Under the pieces are notes generated by a model. That model did no database searches. It saw only the letters and a list, made by a program, of their open reading frames with translations, and was not told the origin of the DNA. From Ahaetulla prasina (Eukaryota > Chordata > Lepidosauria > Squamata > Colubridae): a stretch of 64,000 nt of DNA. The translations under genes were made by a program, and so were the position numbers. The stretch covers positions 197,324,698 through 197,388,697 of the forward strand of contig NC_080539.1 in assembly GCF_028640845.1 (NCBI RefSeq), given 5' to 3'. This document shows positions 10,126-20,991 of this stretch, piece after piece (position 1 is the stretch's first letter; the number at the start of each line of letters is the position of its first letter).

Positions 10126-11157
10126 CTAATCCAGTCCCGTGCAGATGAATAAGTGTGTTTTAAGCTCGCGACGAAAGGTTCGGAGGTCCGGAAGTTGACG
10201 AAGTCCTGGAGGGAGTTCGTTCCAGAGGGTGGGAGCCCCCACAGAGAAGGCCCTTCCCCTGGGTGTCGCCAGACGACACTGCCTAGCTGACGGCACCCTG
10301 AGGAGTCCCTCTCTGTGAGAGCGCACGGGTCGGTGAGAGGTATTCGATAGCAGTAGGCGGTCCCGTAAATAGCCCGGCCCTATGCCATGGAGCGCTTTAA
10401 AGATTGTCACCAACACCTTGAAGCGCACCCGGAAGGCCACAGGTAGCCAGTGCAGTCTGCGCAGGATAGGTGTCACGCGGGAGCCACGAGGGGCTCCCTC
10501 TATCACCCGCGCAGCCGCATTCTGGACTAACTGAAGCCTCCGGATGCCCCTCAAGGGGAGCCCCATGTAGAGAGCATTGCAGTAATCCAGACGAGATGTC
10601 ACAAGGGCGTGAGTGACCGTGCATAAGGCATCCCGGTCTAGAAAGGGGCGCAACTGGCGCACCAGGCGAACCTGGTGGAAAGCTCTCCTGGAGAAGGCCG
10701 TCAAATGGTCTTCAAAAGACAGCCGTTCATCCAGGAGGACGCCCAGGTTGCGCACCCTCTCCATCGGGGCCAATGACTCGCCCCCAACAGTCAGCTGAGG
10801 ACTCAGCTGACTGTACCGGGATGCCGGCATCCACAGCCACTCTGTCTTGGAGGGATTGAGCTTGAGCCTGTTTCTCCCCATCCAGACCTTTACAGTTTCC
10901 AAACACCGGGACAGCACTTCGATAGCTTCATTGGGGTGGCCCGGTGTGGAAAAGTACAGCTGGGTGTCATCAGCGTACAGCTGGTACCTCACACCGAAGC
11001 CACTGATGATCTCACCCAGCGGCTTCATATAGATGTTGAACAGAAGGGGCGAGAGAATCGACCCTGCGGCACCCCACAAGTGAGGCGCCTCGGGGCCGAC
11101 CTCTGCCCCACTGTCAACACCGTCTGCGACCGGTCGGAGAGATAGGAGGAGAACCAC
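10126..11157 (-). pseudogene. L2-like RT, C-terminal half
   Basis: From about 11080 the frame reads [35 protein letters not shown] (YADD catalytic motif), [14 protein letters not shown], the thumb, and a C-terminal region ending [16 protein letters not shown] before the stop at 10126. The first 25 or so codons (to 11157) are out of frame with the protein. The same C-terminal domain ([39 protein letters not shown]) recurs at 48769-49140 and, badly broken, at 61700-62260. Confidence 0.9.
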
Positions 11158-11408
11158 CGGTAAACGGTGCCTCCCACTCCCAATCCCCCCAACCGGCGCA
11201 GCAGGATACCATGGTCGATGGTATCAAAAGCCGCTGAGAGGTCTAATAGGACCAGGGCAGAGGAACAACCCCTATCCCTGGCCCTCCAGAGATCATCCAC
11301 CAACGCGACCAAAGCCGTCTCCGTGCTGTAGCCGGGCCGGAAACCGGACTGGAACGGGTCTAGATAGACAGTTTCATCCAGGTGCAGGGGAAACTGATAT
11401 GCCACCAT
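11025..11408 (-). pseudogene. L2-like RT, middle segment
   Basis: This frame carries FQSGFRPGYSTETALVALVD and [20 protein letters not shown] (first catalytic Asp) up to CGVPQG. A one-base shift within GVPQG then moves the reading to the frame 10126-11157. It is joined upstream to the endonuclease frame by another shift near 11410-11430. Confidence 0.88.
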
Positions 11409-12936
11409 ACTCTCTACAACCTTCGCCGCATGGCGGGTTGGAGACCGGACGATAATTACCTAACACAGCCGGGTCCAGGGAGGGCTTCTTGAGGAGGGGC
11501 CTCACCACCGCCTCTTTCAAGGCGGCCGGAAAGACTCCCTCCAACAAGGAAGCACTCGTAATCGCCTGGAGCCAGCCTCGTGTCACCTCCTGAGTGGCCA
11601 GCACCAACCAGGAGGGGCACGGGTCCAGTAAACACGTGGTGGCATTCAGCCTACCCAACAACCTGTCCATGTCCTCGGGAGCGACAGGGTCAAACTCATC
11701 CCAGACAATATCACCAAGACCACCCTCAGACGCCTCATCTGAATCGCCACAATTTTGGTCCAGACCGTCTCGAAGCTGAACGATTTTATCGTATAGATAA
11801 CCGTTAAACTCCTCAGCACGTCCCTGCAACGGGTCATCCCGCTCCCCCTGGTGAAGGAGGAAACGGGTCACCCGAAACAGGGCGGCTGGGCGGTTATCTG
11901 CCGACGCAATGAGGGAGGAGGCGTAGCAACGCCTCACTTCCCTCAGTGCCACTAGGTAGGTCCTAGTATAGGACCTAACTAGTGTCCGATCAGCCTCTAA
12001 ACGGCTAGACCTCCAGGAGCTCTCTAGGCATCTTCTCCGGCGTTTCATCCCCCTCAGCTCCTCGGAGAACCAGGGAGCCGGTTGGGATCTGCGCCGGGTC
12101 AGAGGCCGCAGAGGCACGACACGGTCTAAAGCCCCAGCCGCAGCCCGTTGCCAGGCTGCGGCTAGTTCCTCTGCCGTGCCATGAGCCAGACCCTCAGGAA
12201 GTGGCCCAAGCTCCGTCCGGAACCTCTCCGGGTCCATCAGGTGCCTGGGACGGAACCAACGTAGTGGTTCCGTCTCCCTGCGGTGTTGAGTGGCGGTCAG
12301 AAAGTCCAGGCGAAGGAGAGAGTGATCTGACCATGACAAAGGTTCTGTGACTACATCTCTCAAATCCAGATCCTTCAACCACTGACCAGAGATAAAAATA
12401 AGGTCCAGTGTGCCACCCCCGATGTGAGTGGGGCCATCCACTACTTGAGTCAGGTCCAAGGCCGTCATGGAAGCCATGAACTCCCAAGCCACTGTCGAGG
12501 ACGGGCCGGCAGATGGCAAGTTAAAGTCCCCCATGACTAAAAGTCTGGGGGTCTCCACTGCCACCCCGGCAAGCATCTCCAGGAGCTCGGGCAGGGCAGC
12601 TGTCATGCAGCAAGGAGCCAGGTACGTGACCAGCAAGCCCATCTGACACCTATGACCCCATCTCACAAAGAGGGATTCACATCCGGCAATCTGAGGTACA
12701 GTGGTCTCCCTCGGCTCTAGACTCTCTTTAATAACAACCACCACCCCACCACCCCTACCCTGGGCCCTCGGCTGATGGAATGCACGGAAACCCGGTGGGC
12801 ACATTTCGACCAGGGGCACGCCCCCTTCAGTGCCCAACCAGGTCTCCGTAACGCCTATAAGATCCGCGGCGCCCCCCTGGATAAGATCATGTATTAGGGG
12901 GGCCTTATTGGCCACGGACCGTGCGTTGCATAACAT
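11374..12936 (-). pseudogene. L2-like ORF2, N-terminal part: AP endonuclease and start of RT
   Basis: A 520-codon frame. The endonuclease shows TETWLG (catalytic Glu near residue 31), VMGDFNLP (residues 134-141) and SWSDHSLL (Asp and His near 204-205). In an active element this domain nicks the target strand to prime reverse transcription. After a linker of about 200 residues the RT begins with GNYRPVS near residue 492, then the frame shifts and stops at 11374. The RT continues in another frame from 11408. The ATG at 12936 is the first in frame, but an intact element could start further upstream. Confidence 0.9.
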
Positions 12937-12939
12937 AAG

Positions 12940-13288
12940 ACGAAGGCCCAGGCTCTGAGGGTCTTCTGGCTCTGCGCATGCGCGAGGATGGCGGTTTGCT
13001 AGAGGGGCTCAAATCGGCGTAAGGTGCTTTTCCCGAAATGGTGGACTCCGGATGACTTACCAGATGGTTCCTGCCCATCGGCGCGCTGTGTCATCTGCTT
13101 GGCAGCCGCAGGAGAGGTCTTTTGATCCTCTCGGATGTGCGGCAGCCGAGAACGGGCCGAGGGAAGAGCGGCGGATCGGTTGGTGGTGGCCATCTTTGGG
13201 ACGTGAGGGAGGCGAGGGAGGCCTGCTGCTGCCTGTTGCTGCTTGCTGCAGGCTCCGGCCTCGATTTCGGCCTGTCTCCAGCCAGCTC
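12940..13288 (-). promoter_or_regulatory. CpG-rich 5' region of the L2-like LINE (putative internal promoter)
   Basis: The 350 bases upstream of the endonuclease frame are GC- and CpG-rich, unlike the surrounding AT-rich DNA, and end precisely at the target duplication. LINE 5' UTRs usually hold an internal Pol II promoter; this is inferred from position and composition only. Confidence 0.45.
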
Positions 13289-13457
13289 CAACCTATGACC
13301 ATCATTTGTGTTGTAAATGTTGTACCTTTGATGAAGGTATTTTTTTTCCTTTTCCTTTTCCTTTTCCTTTTCTTTTATGTACACTGAGAGCATATGCACC
13401 AAAACAAATTCCTTGTGTGTCCAATCACACTTGGCCAATAAAAATTCTATTCTATAC
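13289..13457 (+). mobile_element. AATAG-tailed LINE, right half
   Basis: It continues the element of 9581-9927: CAACCTATGACCATC, then the 3' UTR with a (TTTTCC)n run near 13339-13371, CCTTGTGTGTCCAATCACAC and GGCCAATAAAAATTCTATTC. The tail is very short here (two ATTCT units). Confidence 0.9.
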
Positions 13458-13508
13458 AAAACAATTATGGCAGCCTTGATATTAGAATAGCCACACCACA
13501 ATGATATA

Positions 13509-13546
13509 TTTTATCTATCTATCTACCTACCTACCTACCTATCTAT

Positions 13547-13610
<64 letters not shown>

Positions 13611-13612
13611 TT
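13509..13612. repeat. (ATCT/ACCT)n = (GATA)n microsatellite
   Basis: About 25 tetramer units, with a block of four ACCT variants near the left end. It abuts the 3' end of a CR1-like LINE. GATA tracts are common in snake DNA. Confidence 0.93.
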
Positions 13613-13925
13613 TGTTGAGTACATATTAGATAACATATAATAAGCATGAATTGAATACATAAAATGAATACAACTAAAGGGAACATTAGGACAGGGACAG
13701 TAGGCATGCTGGTGCTCTTATGCACACCCCTTACAGACCTCTTAGGAATGGGATGAGGTCAAAAGTCTTAGGTTAAAGTTTTGGGGATTTTGGGATGAGA
13801 CCACAGAGTCTGCATTCTAGGCATTAACAACTCTGTTACTGAAGTCATATTTTCTGCAATCAAGTTTGGAGCAGTTCACTTTAAGTTTGTATCTATTGTG
13901 TGCTTGTGTATTGTTATGGTTGAAC
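13509..13925 (-). mobile_element. CR1-like LINE 3' end, minus strand, with a GATA microsatellite as tail
   Basis: On the minus strand the blocks GACCTCATCCCATTCCTAAG, GGGTGTGCATAAGAGCACCA and the 3' UTR of the 8545/27670/35255 family are seen between 13925 and 13613. The expected end CAAAATAAATAA is replaced by CAAAATAGATAGATAG, so the (GATA)n tract 13509-13612 starts directly at the 3' end. Confidence 0.82.
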
Positions 13926-16299
13926 CATTGAAAATAATGTGTCCCTCATCAGTGAGCATTCACATATTCATCTGTATAATATATCTATACCCATAAACAT
14001 TATATATAGTCTCTCTGTGTGTGCATATATACATATATACATATATACATAAATAATAAATTGCTTTCATTATCATTATTGTGTGTTTTTTATTTTTGTT
14101 TGACTCATAATTTCTAAAATATTATCTTATGTTAAAGATAGCATTTTATATTAAAAAATAATGTGGGCATCTGAAATTTACAATGTATGACAGAAAAATC
14201 TCTCCTCCACTATCTATGTAGTTTATCTTTTTCATATATCACTGCATTTGATGTTTGTATGTGTGTGTGTGTGTGTGTGCACAAATACACATATATATGT
14301 AGTGTTTGTGTCTGTATGACCAAGACCCACAGTTTTGAATCAACATTTACAGCCATTTAGTTGGTTGGTTGGTTGGCTGGCTAGCTGGTGGTTGGCTGGT
14401 TAGTTGGTTGGTTGGCTACATGTTGGAATAGGTTCCAGTTCCATTTTCCCCCCAATCCAATAGGCAGTAGATAGAAAGAAAAAACTGGGCACAGATTCTT
14501 TGTGGCTGTACAGGGCAATGCTTCTTTCTTTGGTCTATGGCCATAAGCATTAACTGACTCAGCATGGTCTATCAAGTTATCTGATTCTTACTGAAAGAGT
14601 GTCCTTGACTGAGAAGGTTCTTAACTTTTCCCTTTTGAAGTTGTCAAAGACTAGAAGGTCAAATATGTCAAGCAATAATGCCTAGAAGGGAGCTTGTGAT
14701 GTGGAATAGATGTGAAGAATTTGTGAGTGTCTTAATGACTGCTTGTAAGCTTTGGGATGATTTTGGGCTAACTTCTTAGGCATCCGATCATATTCCTGAA
14801 ATTATTCATCTATCGCTCCATCTCTCCAAGGCCATACAAGTGAAATAGTGACTGCATTGGGGAGGGGGGAGTTGGATTTAGCTCCCTGTTCCTGGCCAGC
14901 CCCATTCCTAATGGTGCCACATGGATTTGTATTTTTTTTTTCTTCAGAAAGCGGAAAAAATAGAAAAGCGGGAAAGAGGCAATTTCCCAACCTCCTACAG
15001 GAACTGAAACGTGTACTGCCAGCATAACAAAGTGAGTGAATTGGCATGTAGAAGAACACTAAGTCAGCAAGATTGGGCAAAAAGGCTCATTCAGTTTAGT
15101 GGTACAATATTTCTTTTGCAATTAGTAAACATGTTGGAGAGCAAGATTAGCCTTGCAACAACTAAGAACAAGGACAGGAAAACAAACAATCCAGACACCT
15201 CCTATATAATACTGATTGCATTGGGTGGCCTTGACCTTCTTTCTTGAGTGGAATTGAGGTCATCTACCTTAAATTCTATGTGATGTCCTGCAGTAATAGA
15301 AAACAGGAAGAGGGAAAAAAGGCATCTTTATTTTTTCTTCTATTTTATGTTGTAAAAGAGTTTCTATCTCCATTGGATAACAGTGGCAGGCATTAAAAAA
15401 AAAAAAGATGGAGGGGAAAAAAAAACCAGGAGGAGACAGCTTAGCCATTTTTTTGATGAAAAGTGCCCAGGAGCTTTCCTTAGGATTGTACCAAATCCCC
15501 TGGAAATCAAAGAAAAAGAGTTCCCAGACTTTCAGCATGAAAACACTGATGAGAAAACAAGAAGGCACATTTTAATGATCTGCCTTAGGCAGAATCTTCA
15601 GAATCCCCAAAATAATGGGCAAAATCTCCCTAAAGTAGGGATTTTATACTAATCAGGTAAGAAAAAAGTTGTTCTCTACATATCTTACTTCATATGTTAC
15701 ATAGGTTGGTCCATATGAGTGGACATAAGCATTTTAAATTCCATAAATGGACACATTGACAAGAGACAAATACAAGAGCCATAGCTATCTGTTCAGATTT
15801 TCCCCTCCTTGATCCTCTTTAGAAACCTTTGAAAGAAATAACCATTTTTTAAAAAGAAACTCATGGATAGCTTTTCTTGGTCCATCCTTAAGAAATGGGG
15901 GAAAGAAAAGAGAAGAAAAGAGAAAGAATAAAGAAAGTGGTGTCTTCATGCTTGCTTTAACTACTGTAAATATGCTGGAGCATTGCGAAGGAAAATAGCA
16001 CGAATGCCAACGAATAATATCTTTTATAAAAATGAATTTATTTGGGAGCAATGATTTACAAAAATATGGTAGCTGAGACGGTGTTTAACCTTCTTGCGCT
16101 GATATTTATATGGATAATGATAGGCTTGCCCTTTCACTGTGCAGCTATTACTCATAATTATGCCATTCCTTGAGGTCTGGGAGTAAACAGGGGGATTTAG
16201 TATTTGTTCTTAATGTGCAAAAGGTTGTAAGAATTACATATCTAAGATTCAATGTTAAGATGGAGTAGAGGAAATATATTTCACATATTATTATTTAAG
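13926..16299. other. Unique stretch with simple repeats only
   Basis: Contains a (TATACA)n-like run (14022-14052), (TG)n (14260-14278), and TTGG/TGGC repeats (14358-14416). Frames at 14802-15080 and 15269-15652 lie opposite each other over purine/pyrimidine-biased DNA with no motif. 16080-16220 has a less simple composition and could be conserved noncoding sequence, which is unproven. Confidence 0.45.
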
Positions 16300-16388
16300 T
16301 GAATCATAGAGCTGGAGGACAACGTAGCCCACTAAGTCCAACTCTCAGATCCTGTGCAGGATTGCAAAGTAGAGCATCTGATGGTTCG

Positions 16389-17305
16389 TTTTTTTTTTTT
16401 AATTCAAAAAGTTTTACAGAAAATTTTTTCCCCTTCCCCCCCTCCCCTCCCCCCTCCCTTCATAACCCCCCTCTCCCCCCCCTCCCGACTTCCCGGAACA
16501 AGCACAAGCTAAAGTATAGTTAAAGATAAAACAAACATATGCTAAAAAAATTTCATCCCAACTTAATTATACCCCTACAATCATCAATTCCTAACTTCCC
16601 CCAAAAACAATCAAAAATAATACATCATAATTATTCAAAAACAGTCTGATAACTCTTAGTCTGATATCTACATTGAATATAGTCAATCCATTTTTTCCAT
16701 TCCTTTAAGTATCTTTCTTGCGTATTGTCTTTCAAAAAGGCTGATACCTTCGCCATCTCAGCCAAATTGGCAACTTTCAATATCCATTCTTCTATTGTAG
16801 GTACCCATTTGAGTTTCTTGAATTCTTTTTTCTATTATTTCTACTTCAAGTTTCAGCACGGTAGAAAGAAAATCTTTGGCCTTAAGCACTGTATCAATAC
16901 GATATCTCCTTCCTTGATAATATACTGTCAAACCAACTGGAACCTCCCATCTAAATTGAGTCTAGTATTTCTTGTGTAAAAAATGTAAAGTCCTTTCTAT
17001 CCCTTAACATCTTAGGAGGAATCTCTTTCAAAACCTTCAGCTCCTGTTCTCCTATTTTCAAGTTTTTCTGAAATGCAACTTGCAAAATTTGATTTCTCAC
17101 TGTTCTTTTCAAAAAATAAACTACAATGTCTCTAGGAAGTTTCTTCTGCCTAGCAATCCAGGAATTAACTCTATAAATTTTGTCAATTTGATAAGCAACC
17201 TCTTGTGGATCAAGTTCAATAAATTCAGCCAGAGCTTCTGATAATTTTTTTTTAAAATCTTCCCCTTTCTCCTCATTCAAGCCCCTAATTCTCAGAGCTC
17301 CTTCC
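16389..17305 (-). mobile_element. L1 insertion, 5'-truncated and internally deleted
   Basis: It lies between direct repeats ATGGTTCG at 16381-16388 and 17306-17313 and has a poly(T) start (poly(A) tail on the minus strand) at 16389-16400. On the minus strand it holds most of the C-terminal part of ORF1, then the last codons of ORF2, then a G-rich 3' UTR (16430-16490). At least 3 kb of ORF2 (endonuclease and RT) is missing between them, with the junction near 16845. Confidence 0.83.
16633..16845 (-). pseudogene. L1 ORF2p, extreme C-terminus
   Basis: A short minus-strand frame reads KKLKWVPTIEEWILKVANLA and then EMAKVSAFLKDNTQERYLKE up to a TAA near 16635. This is the C-terminal motif of reptile L1 ORF2. 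A decayed version (TELAEMAKINLLA) is recognisable in the L1 fragment at 56560-56610. It is directly joined to the ORF1 end, which shows the internal deletion. Confidence 0.72.
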
Positions 17306-17349
17306 ATGGTTCGGTTTTCTTTTTGACACTTCAAGCAAAGGTTGATCAC
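16951..17349 (-). pseudogene. L1 ORF1p remnant (RRM and C-terminal domain)
   Basis: From about 17302 the frame reads EGALRIRGLNEEKGEDFKKK and continues with IDKIYRVNSWIARQKKLPRD, a pattern typical of the RRM and C-terminal domain of the L1 nucleic-acid chaperone. The coiled coil is missing. The frame shifts near 16965, and C-terminal codons (RWEVPVGLTVYYQG) continue in another frame to about 16850. The first ~15 codons upstream of 17305 are read from the host CR1 and are not L1, so the apparent ATG start at 17349 is accidental. Confidence 0.82.
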
Positions 17350-17960
17350 TGCCTCCCTAGGAACAATTCCGCTGGTTCTTACTGTGTAGAAGTTTTAAAC
17401 TTTCCAACAGAGCCTGCCTTCCTGTAATTTAAGACCATTCGTCTGTATCCTGTATTCTGGGGTAATAAAGACCAGCTCTTGATCTGAGTGCTGAGGTTCA
17501 GCTATTTGAAGAGTGATATAAGATTCCCTCTATTCTTTTCTAGGATTGAGTTTCCAATTTCCTGATTATTTTGTTGCCTTTCTTGGAATCCGTTCCAATT
17601 AGTCTGAATCCTTCCTAAAATGTGATGCTCAAAACTGAGCAGAGGGAGGGTGTGATCTGATCAACTCAGAAAAGAGTAGAGCCATGTTTGCTATGCTGTG
17701 GAAAATCTACTTATCTATGATAAGGAAAATAAATCTCATTTGATGCTGTTCAAAATTATATTTGCCTCTCTAATAGCTTCTTCATATACCAATTCACATT
17801 CAATTTGCGATTGATTACAGCCCCAATATCCTTTCCAATGAATTTGCACCAAGCCAAATATTCTCTATTTTGTATCTGCATTTTATTCATAGTGAATTCT
17901 TCTTAGTGAAGAATTTCATTTTTGTCCCTGTCACCTTCTTTTCAGTCAATTCCTCAGAAT

Positions 17961-20715
17961 TAGGCATTCTTATAATGGCTATTTTGCAATTTTAGTAAAA
18001 GTGACCAAATGAATAAAAATCCTTGATAGAGACAAAATTAAAGCACAATTTAACAACAGCTCCTCCCAAGAAAAAAAACACCTGGGTCATGCATCATAGT
18101 TGGACAAATGTCAAAAAACGAGAAAAAATGTTTCTCCTCACTACAAAAAACATTAGCAATTCTGGCCTACACAATCCACTTCACAACCTTCATAGCTCAA
18201 GTACACCAACCACATTTTTTTTCTAAGTTGCAGTAATTTTTCTAATTTCTGAATGTCAAGTCAGTCCCTGAAAAGATCTTTGCCATTTCAGTTCTCATCC
18301 ATGAAAGGCATCTAACTTGAGCCGTGTTTCATTCTTCGCACAGTGCTTTAACCAGATTGTAAAAAACTTTCTCACAGTAATCGTCATATTTGGTTCCCAT
18401 CTCAGTTTTTGGCAACACTGACTTTTATTTCTAACAAATTTCTGAATATTTAAAACCCCAATCTGAGGGATTCTCCATGTCCTTATCAGTTAGTTTCAGA
18501 CTTCAATAATCTACAGTAACTATTGTTTGTTCATGTCCTTCCTCTGTCTACGTTAATACAATTCTGAATTTTTCTAATTGGCATCTGTGTACAATTTGAA
18601 AGGCAATCTGGAGTTCAATCAGACTGATTTGGAGCAGTTGTGCCCCCAAATATTAATTGATAGTTGATAGCCTGATCTCATTTTTAAGTCATTAACTTGT
18701 TCCAAAAGCCTAGTTACAGTTAATACTTTGATTTTTAAAAAGTTCTTCACATATTTCCTGTTGTAATTGTAAGATAAACAATCATCTGAAGGCCCTTCCA
18801 TAGTGCCTTAAAACCAGTTTGAAAATTACCAAAACTAACAGCCACAAACTGCTGTAAACAAGTAGCAAAAGTCCACTGCTCTACCCTGAACTAAAAGAGT
18901 TTGAGGGATCAAAAATCCCCGCATTCTCCAATTCCACACACAAGGGAAATAAAATAAATTGCTTGCACACATCCACAGTTATCCACATCTTTATTTCACG
19001 CTGAGCCCAGTAGTAAATTGGCCAATGTTGTGATATCACAGAGGTCTTCAGTTCATAGATGGAAGTTCATCAATTTTTGCATTCACCTGGTGATTTTCTA
19101 TCCATGGAGAATACTTTTGTTTCTCCCTCTCACTCAGATGCTACTTATTCAGATTATACTATGGACTTTAAGATTCATTTGTGGGTGAATATAACAGCCA
19201 GATCAGGATCCTCTACATAGTATCTGAAGGCAAGCAGGAATCCACAAGTATCATTTCTCAAATGACTCTTCCTGGTAGCCAAGTTAGTCCTTGAGCCAAC
19301 CAACTATACTGCCATAAAATTAGCTGCCCCCTACTGACAATCCCTATCCTGCCATGGGCACAATGCCAGAACCCAATGAATGGTTGTCTAAGTGTGCCAA
19401 ATTGCACCCATGGCAAAACTGCAGCTTGTTGTCTGCTTAAAAGACACAATTTATGTTAACACCAGAACAAGTAAATGTAATTTTAGCAGCTTTGGATGTG
19501 GTTGGGGGATGAAATGATGAAGCTACTATCTCAAGGTAAGGAAGAAGTAAGAGGCTGCCAGCTGTGATATCCACAATATCCAATGCTTTTGTCAAATAAC
19601 CAAAGCAACATTCCAACATGATGATGCAAGTTCTATGCCTGGCATCATAGCACATACACAAAAGGACAAATTTTGCTTTCCTTGTCGGTCCCACCTAATC
19701 CCAGCCCCCTCCACCAGTCCCCTGGAGCTGTCCGGTGTGTTTCCTGTTCCTATATGTTCTTTTTGGAATTTGGAGGAATTGCTTTTAATGCTTTTTTAAA
19801 AAAAAAAATAACCTCAGGTATAAGTCCATATACATTCTTGGGAAAGGAAGGAAAGGGTGCAGGATAAGTTGAGTTTCTGCTTTTTTCTCAGGACTCTCCA
19901 CACCCCTATCTTTAAAATAATAGAAGAAAAAGGATCAGCTTATGTCTTGTAAAATGGGGAGGAGAGTGAGAGAATGGTAGATTACTATTATTGTACATTT
20001 GAGAAAAAGGATTTGGGTCCTGTGCCAGCTGGGAATATTATTTTAGGAAATACGTTGCCTCTTAATGTTGTGTATTTTCTTTTGACAAGTTGCCTGGAAG
20101 GGTTTATGCGGAATGCAAAGTCTTTTCTGGACAAGGACATGTGTGTTCCTCAATGTCTGCAATTTTTCTTCTGAGAAATGGGTATTTTTACAGTGACAAA
20201 TGAGTGGTCTTAAGTTTTTTTTCCCAGTACCTCACAAACTGCCTTGCATAGTTCTAATACACACATTTTCACTAATTCACACTAGTTTGGACATTTTAAA
20301 AAAAAGAGATTTCCATAGGAAAATGTATTTTATGGGGACATTTCCGTGATCTATGCAGCCTGATACGTTTTTCCAAATATATTCATGGGCATATTTTCTG
20401 AATTGTGAATGATATATTTCAGCAAACAGTACCTGTATTTCTTAGTTTTCCTACCATATTAATTCAGCAAGGTATGTTCTAAAAATTGTGGTGCAGCAAT
20501 TTTCAATCCTCTCCTATAGATTGTCATTACAATCTAAGAAATTCATATGCAGTACCTTCAAAAAGTGTAAGCTATATATGCAAGCCTATGAAACTCACTC
20601 TAAAATTCAAAGCATCCCTGAGTGCTTGAGCCTGGACAGGACTTTCCTCCCAATAAAGAAATCAGCAATAAGCAACATTTTCACCTAAGGAACAGGATAA
20701 TGATCACCAAAGGGA
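17961..20715. other. Mostly unassigned; possible old L1 remnant at 18230-18850
   Basis: At 18619-18801 a minus-strand frame has LKIKVLTVTRLLEQVNDLKM, which could be the coiled coil of an L1 ORF1, but no RRM follows and I rate this as weak. The remainder (18850-20715) shows no element. Frames at 19437-19694 and 19673-20174 carry no motif. Confidence 0.35.
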
Positions 20716-20991
20716 CAGTGGTGGGTTTCAATTTTTTTTTGCTACCGGTTCTGTGGGTGTGGCTTGGTGGGCGTGGCAGGGGAAGGATACTGTAAAATCT
20801 CCATTCCCTCCCCACTCCAGGGGAAGGTTATGCAAAATTCCCATTTCCTCCCGATCAGCTGGGATTTGGGAGGCAGAGAATAGATGGGGGCGGGGCCAGT
20901 CAGAGGTGGTATTTGCCGGTTCTCTGAACTACTCAAAATTTCTGCTACCGGTTCTCCATAACTGGTCAGAACCTGCTGAAACCCACTTCTG
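20716..20991 (+). mobile_element. hAT-like MITE with 8-bp target duplication
   Basis: Terminal repeats CAGTGGTGGGTTTCA (left) and CAGAAGTGGGTTTCA (right end, reverse complement) flank a 276-bp noncoding body. CAAAGGGA (20708-20715) and CAAAGAGA (20992-20999) are a 7/8 target duplication, the size used by hAT transposases. A related copy lacking its right end is at 7618-7870. Confidence 0.9.

Larger units (their letters stand above)
9928..13288 (-). mobile_element. L2-like non-LTR retrotransposon, near full length, 8-bp target duplication
   Basis: A 3.36-kb minus-strand LINE with a TTTA-rich tail at 9928-9955 and a CpG-rich 5' region at 12940-13288. Flanking CAACCTAT at 9920-9927 and 13289-13296 defines both ends. 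It encodes an apurinic-type endonuclease and a reverse transcriptase; I see no ORF1-like protein upstream of the endonuclease. The 3' end carries the hairpin CCGCCCT...AGGGCGG (9968-9997). The motif [20 protein letters not shown] places it near L2 within the Jockey/CR1 group; the exact family is unverified. Two frameshifts make this copy inactive as it stands. Confidence 0.9.
16300..17960 (-). mobile_element. Old CR1 3' region, minus strand, split by an L1
   Basis: The left part 16300-16388 begins GAATCATAGAGCTGGAGGAC and the right part 17306-17960 contains ACTGCCTCCCTAGGAAC, GTAATTTAAGACCATTCGTC, ATTTGAAGAGTG and TTTCTTGGAATCCGTTCCA. Together these follow the order of an ancient amniote CR1 3' sequence read in reverse. 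It is much more diverged than the other CR1 copies, so it is the oldest LINE recognised here. Confidence 0.75.
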
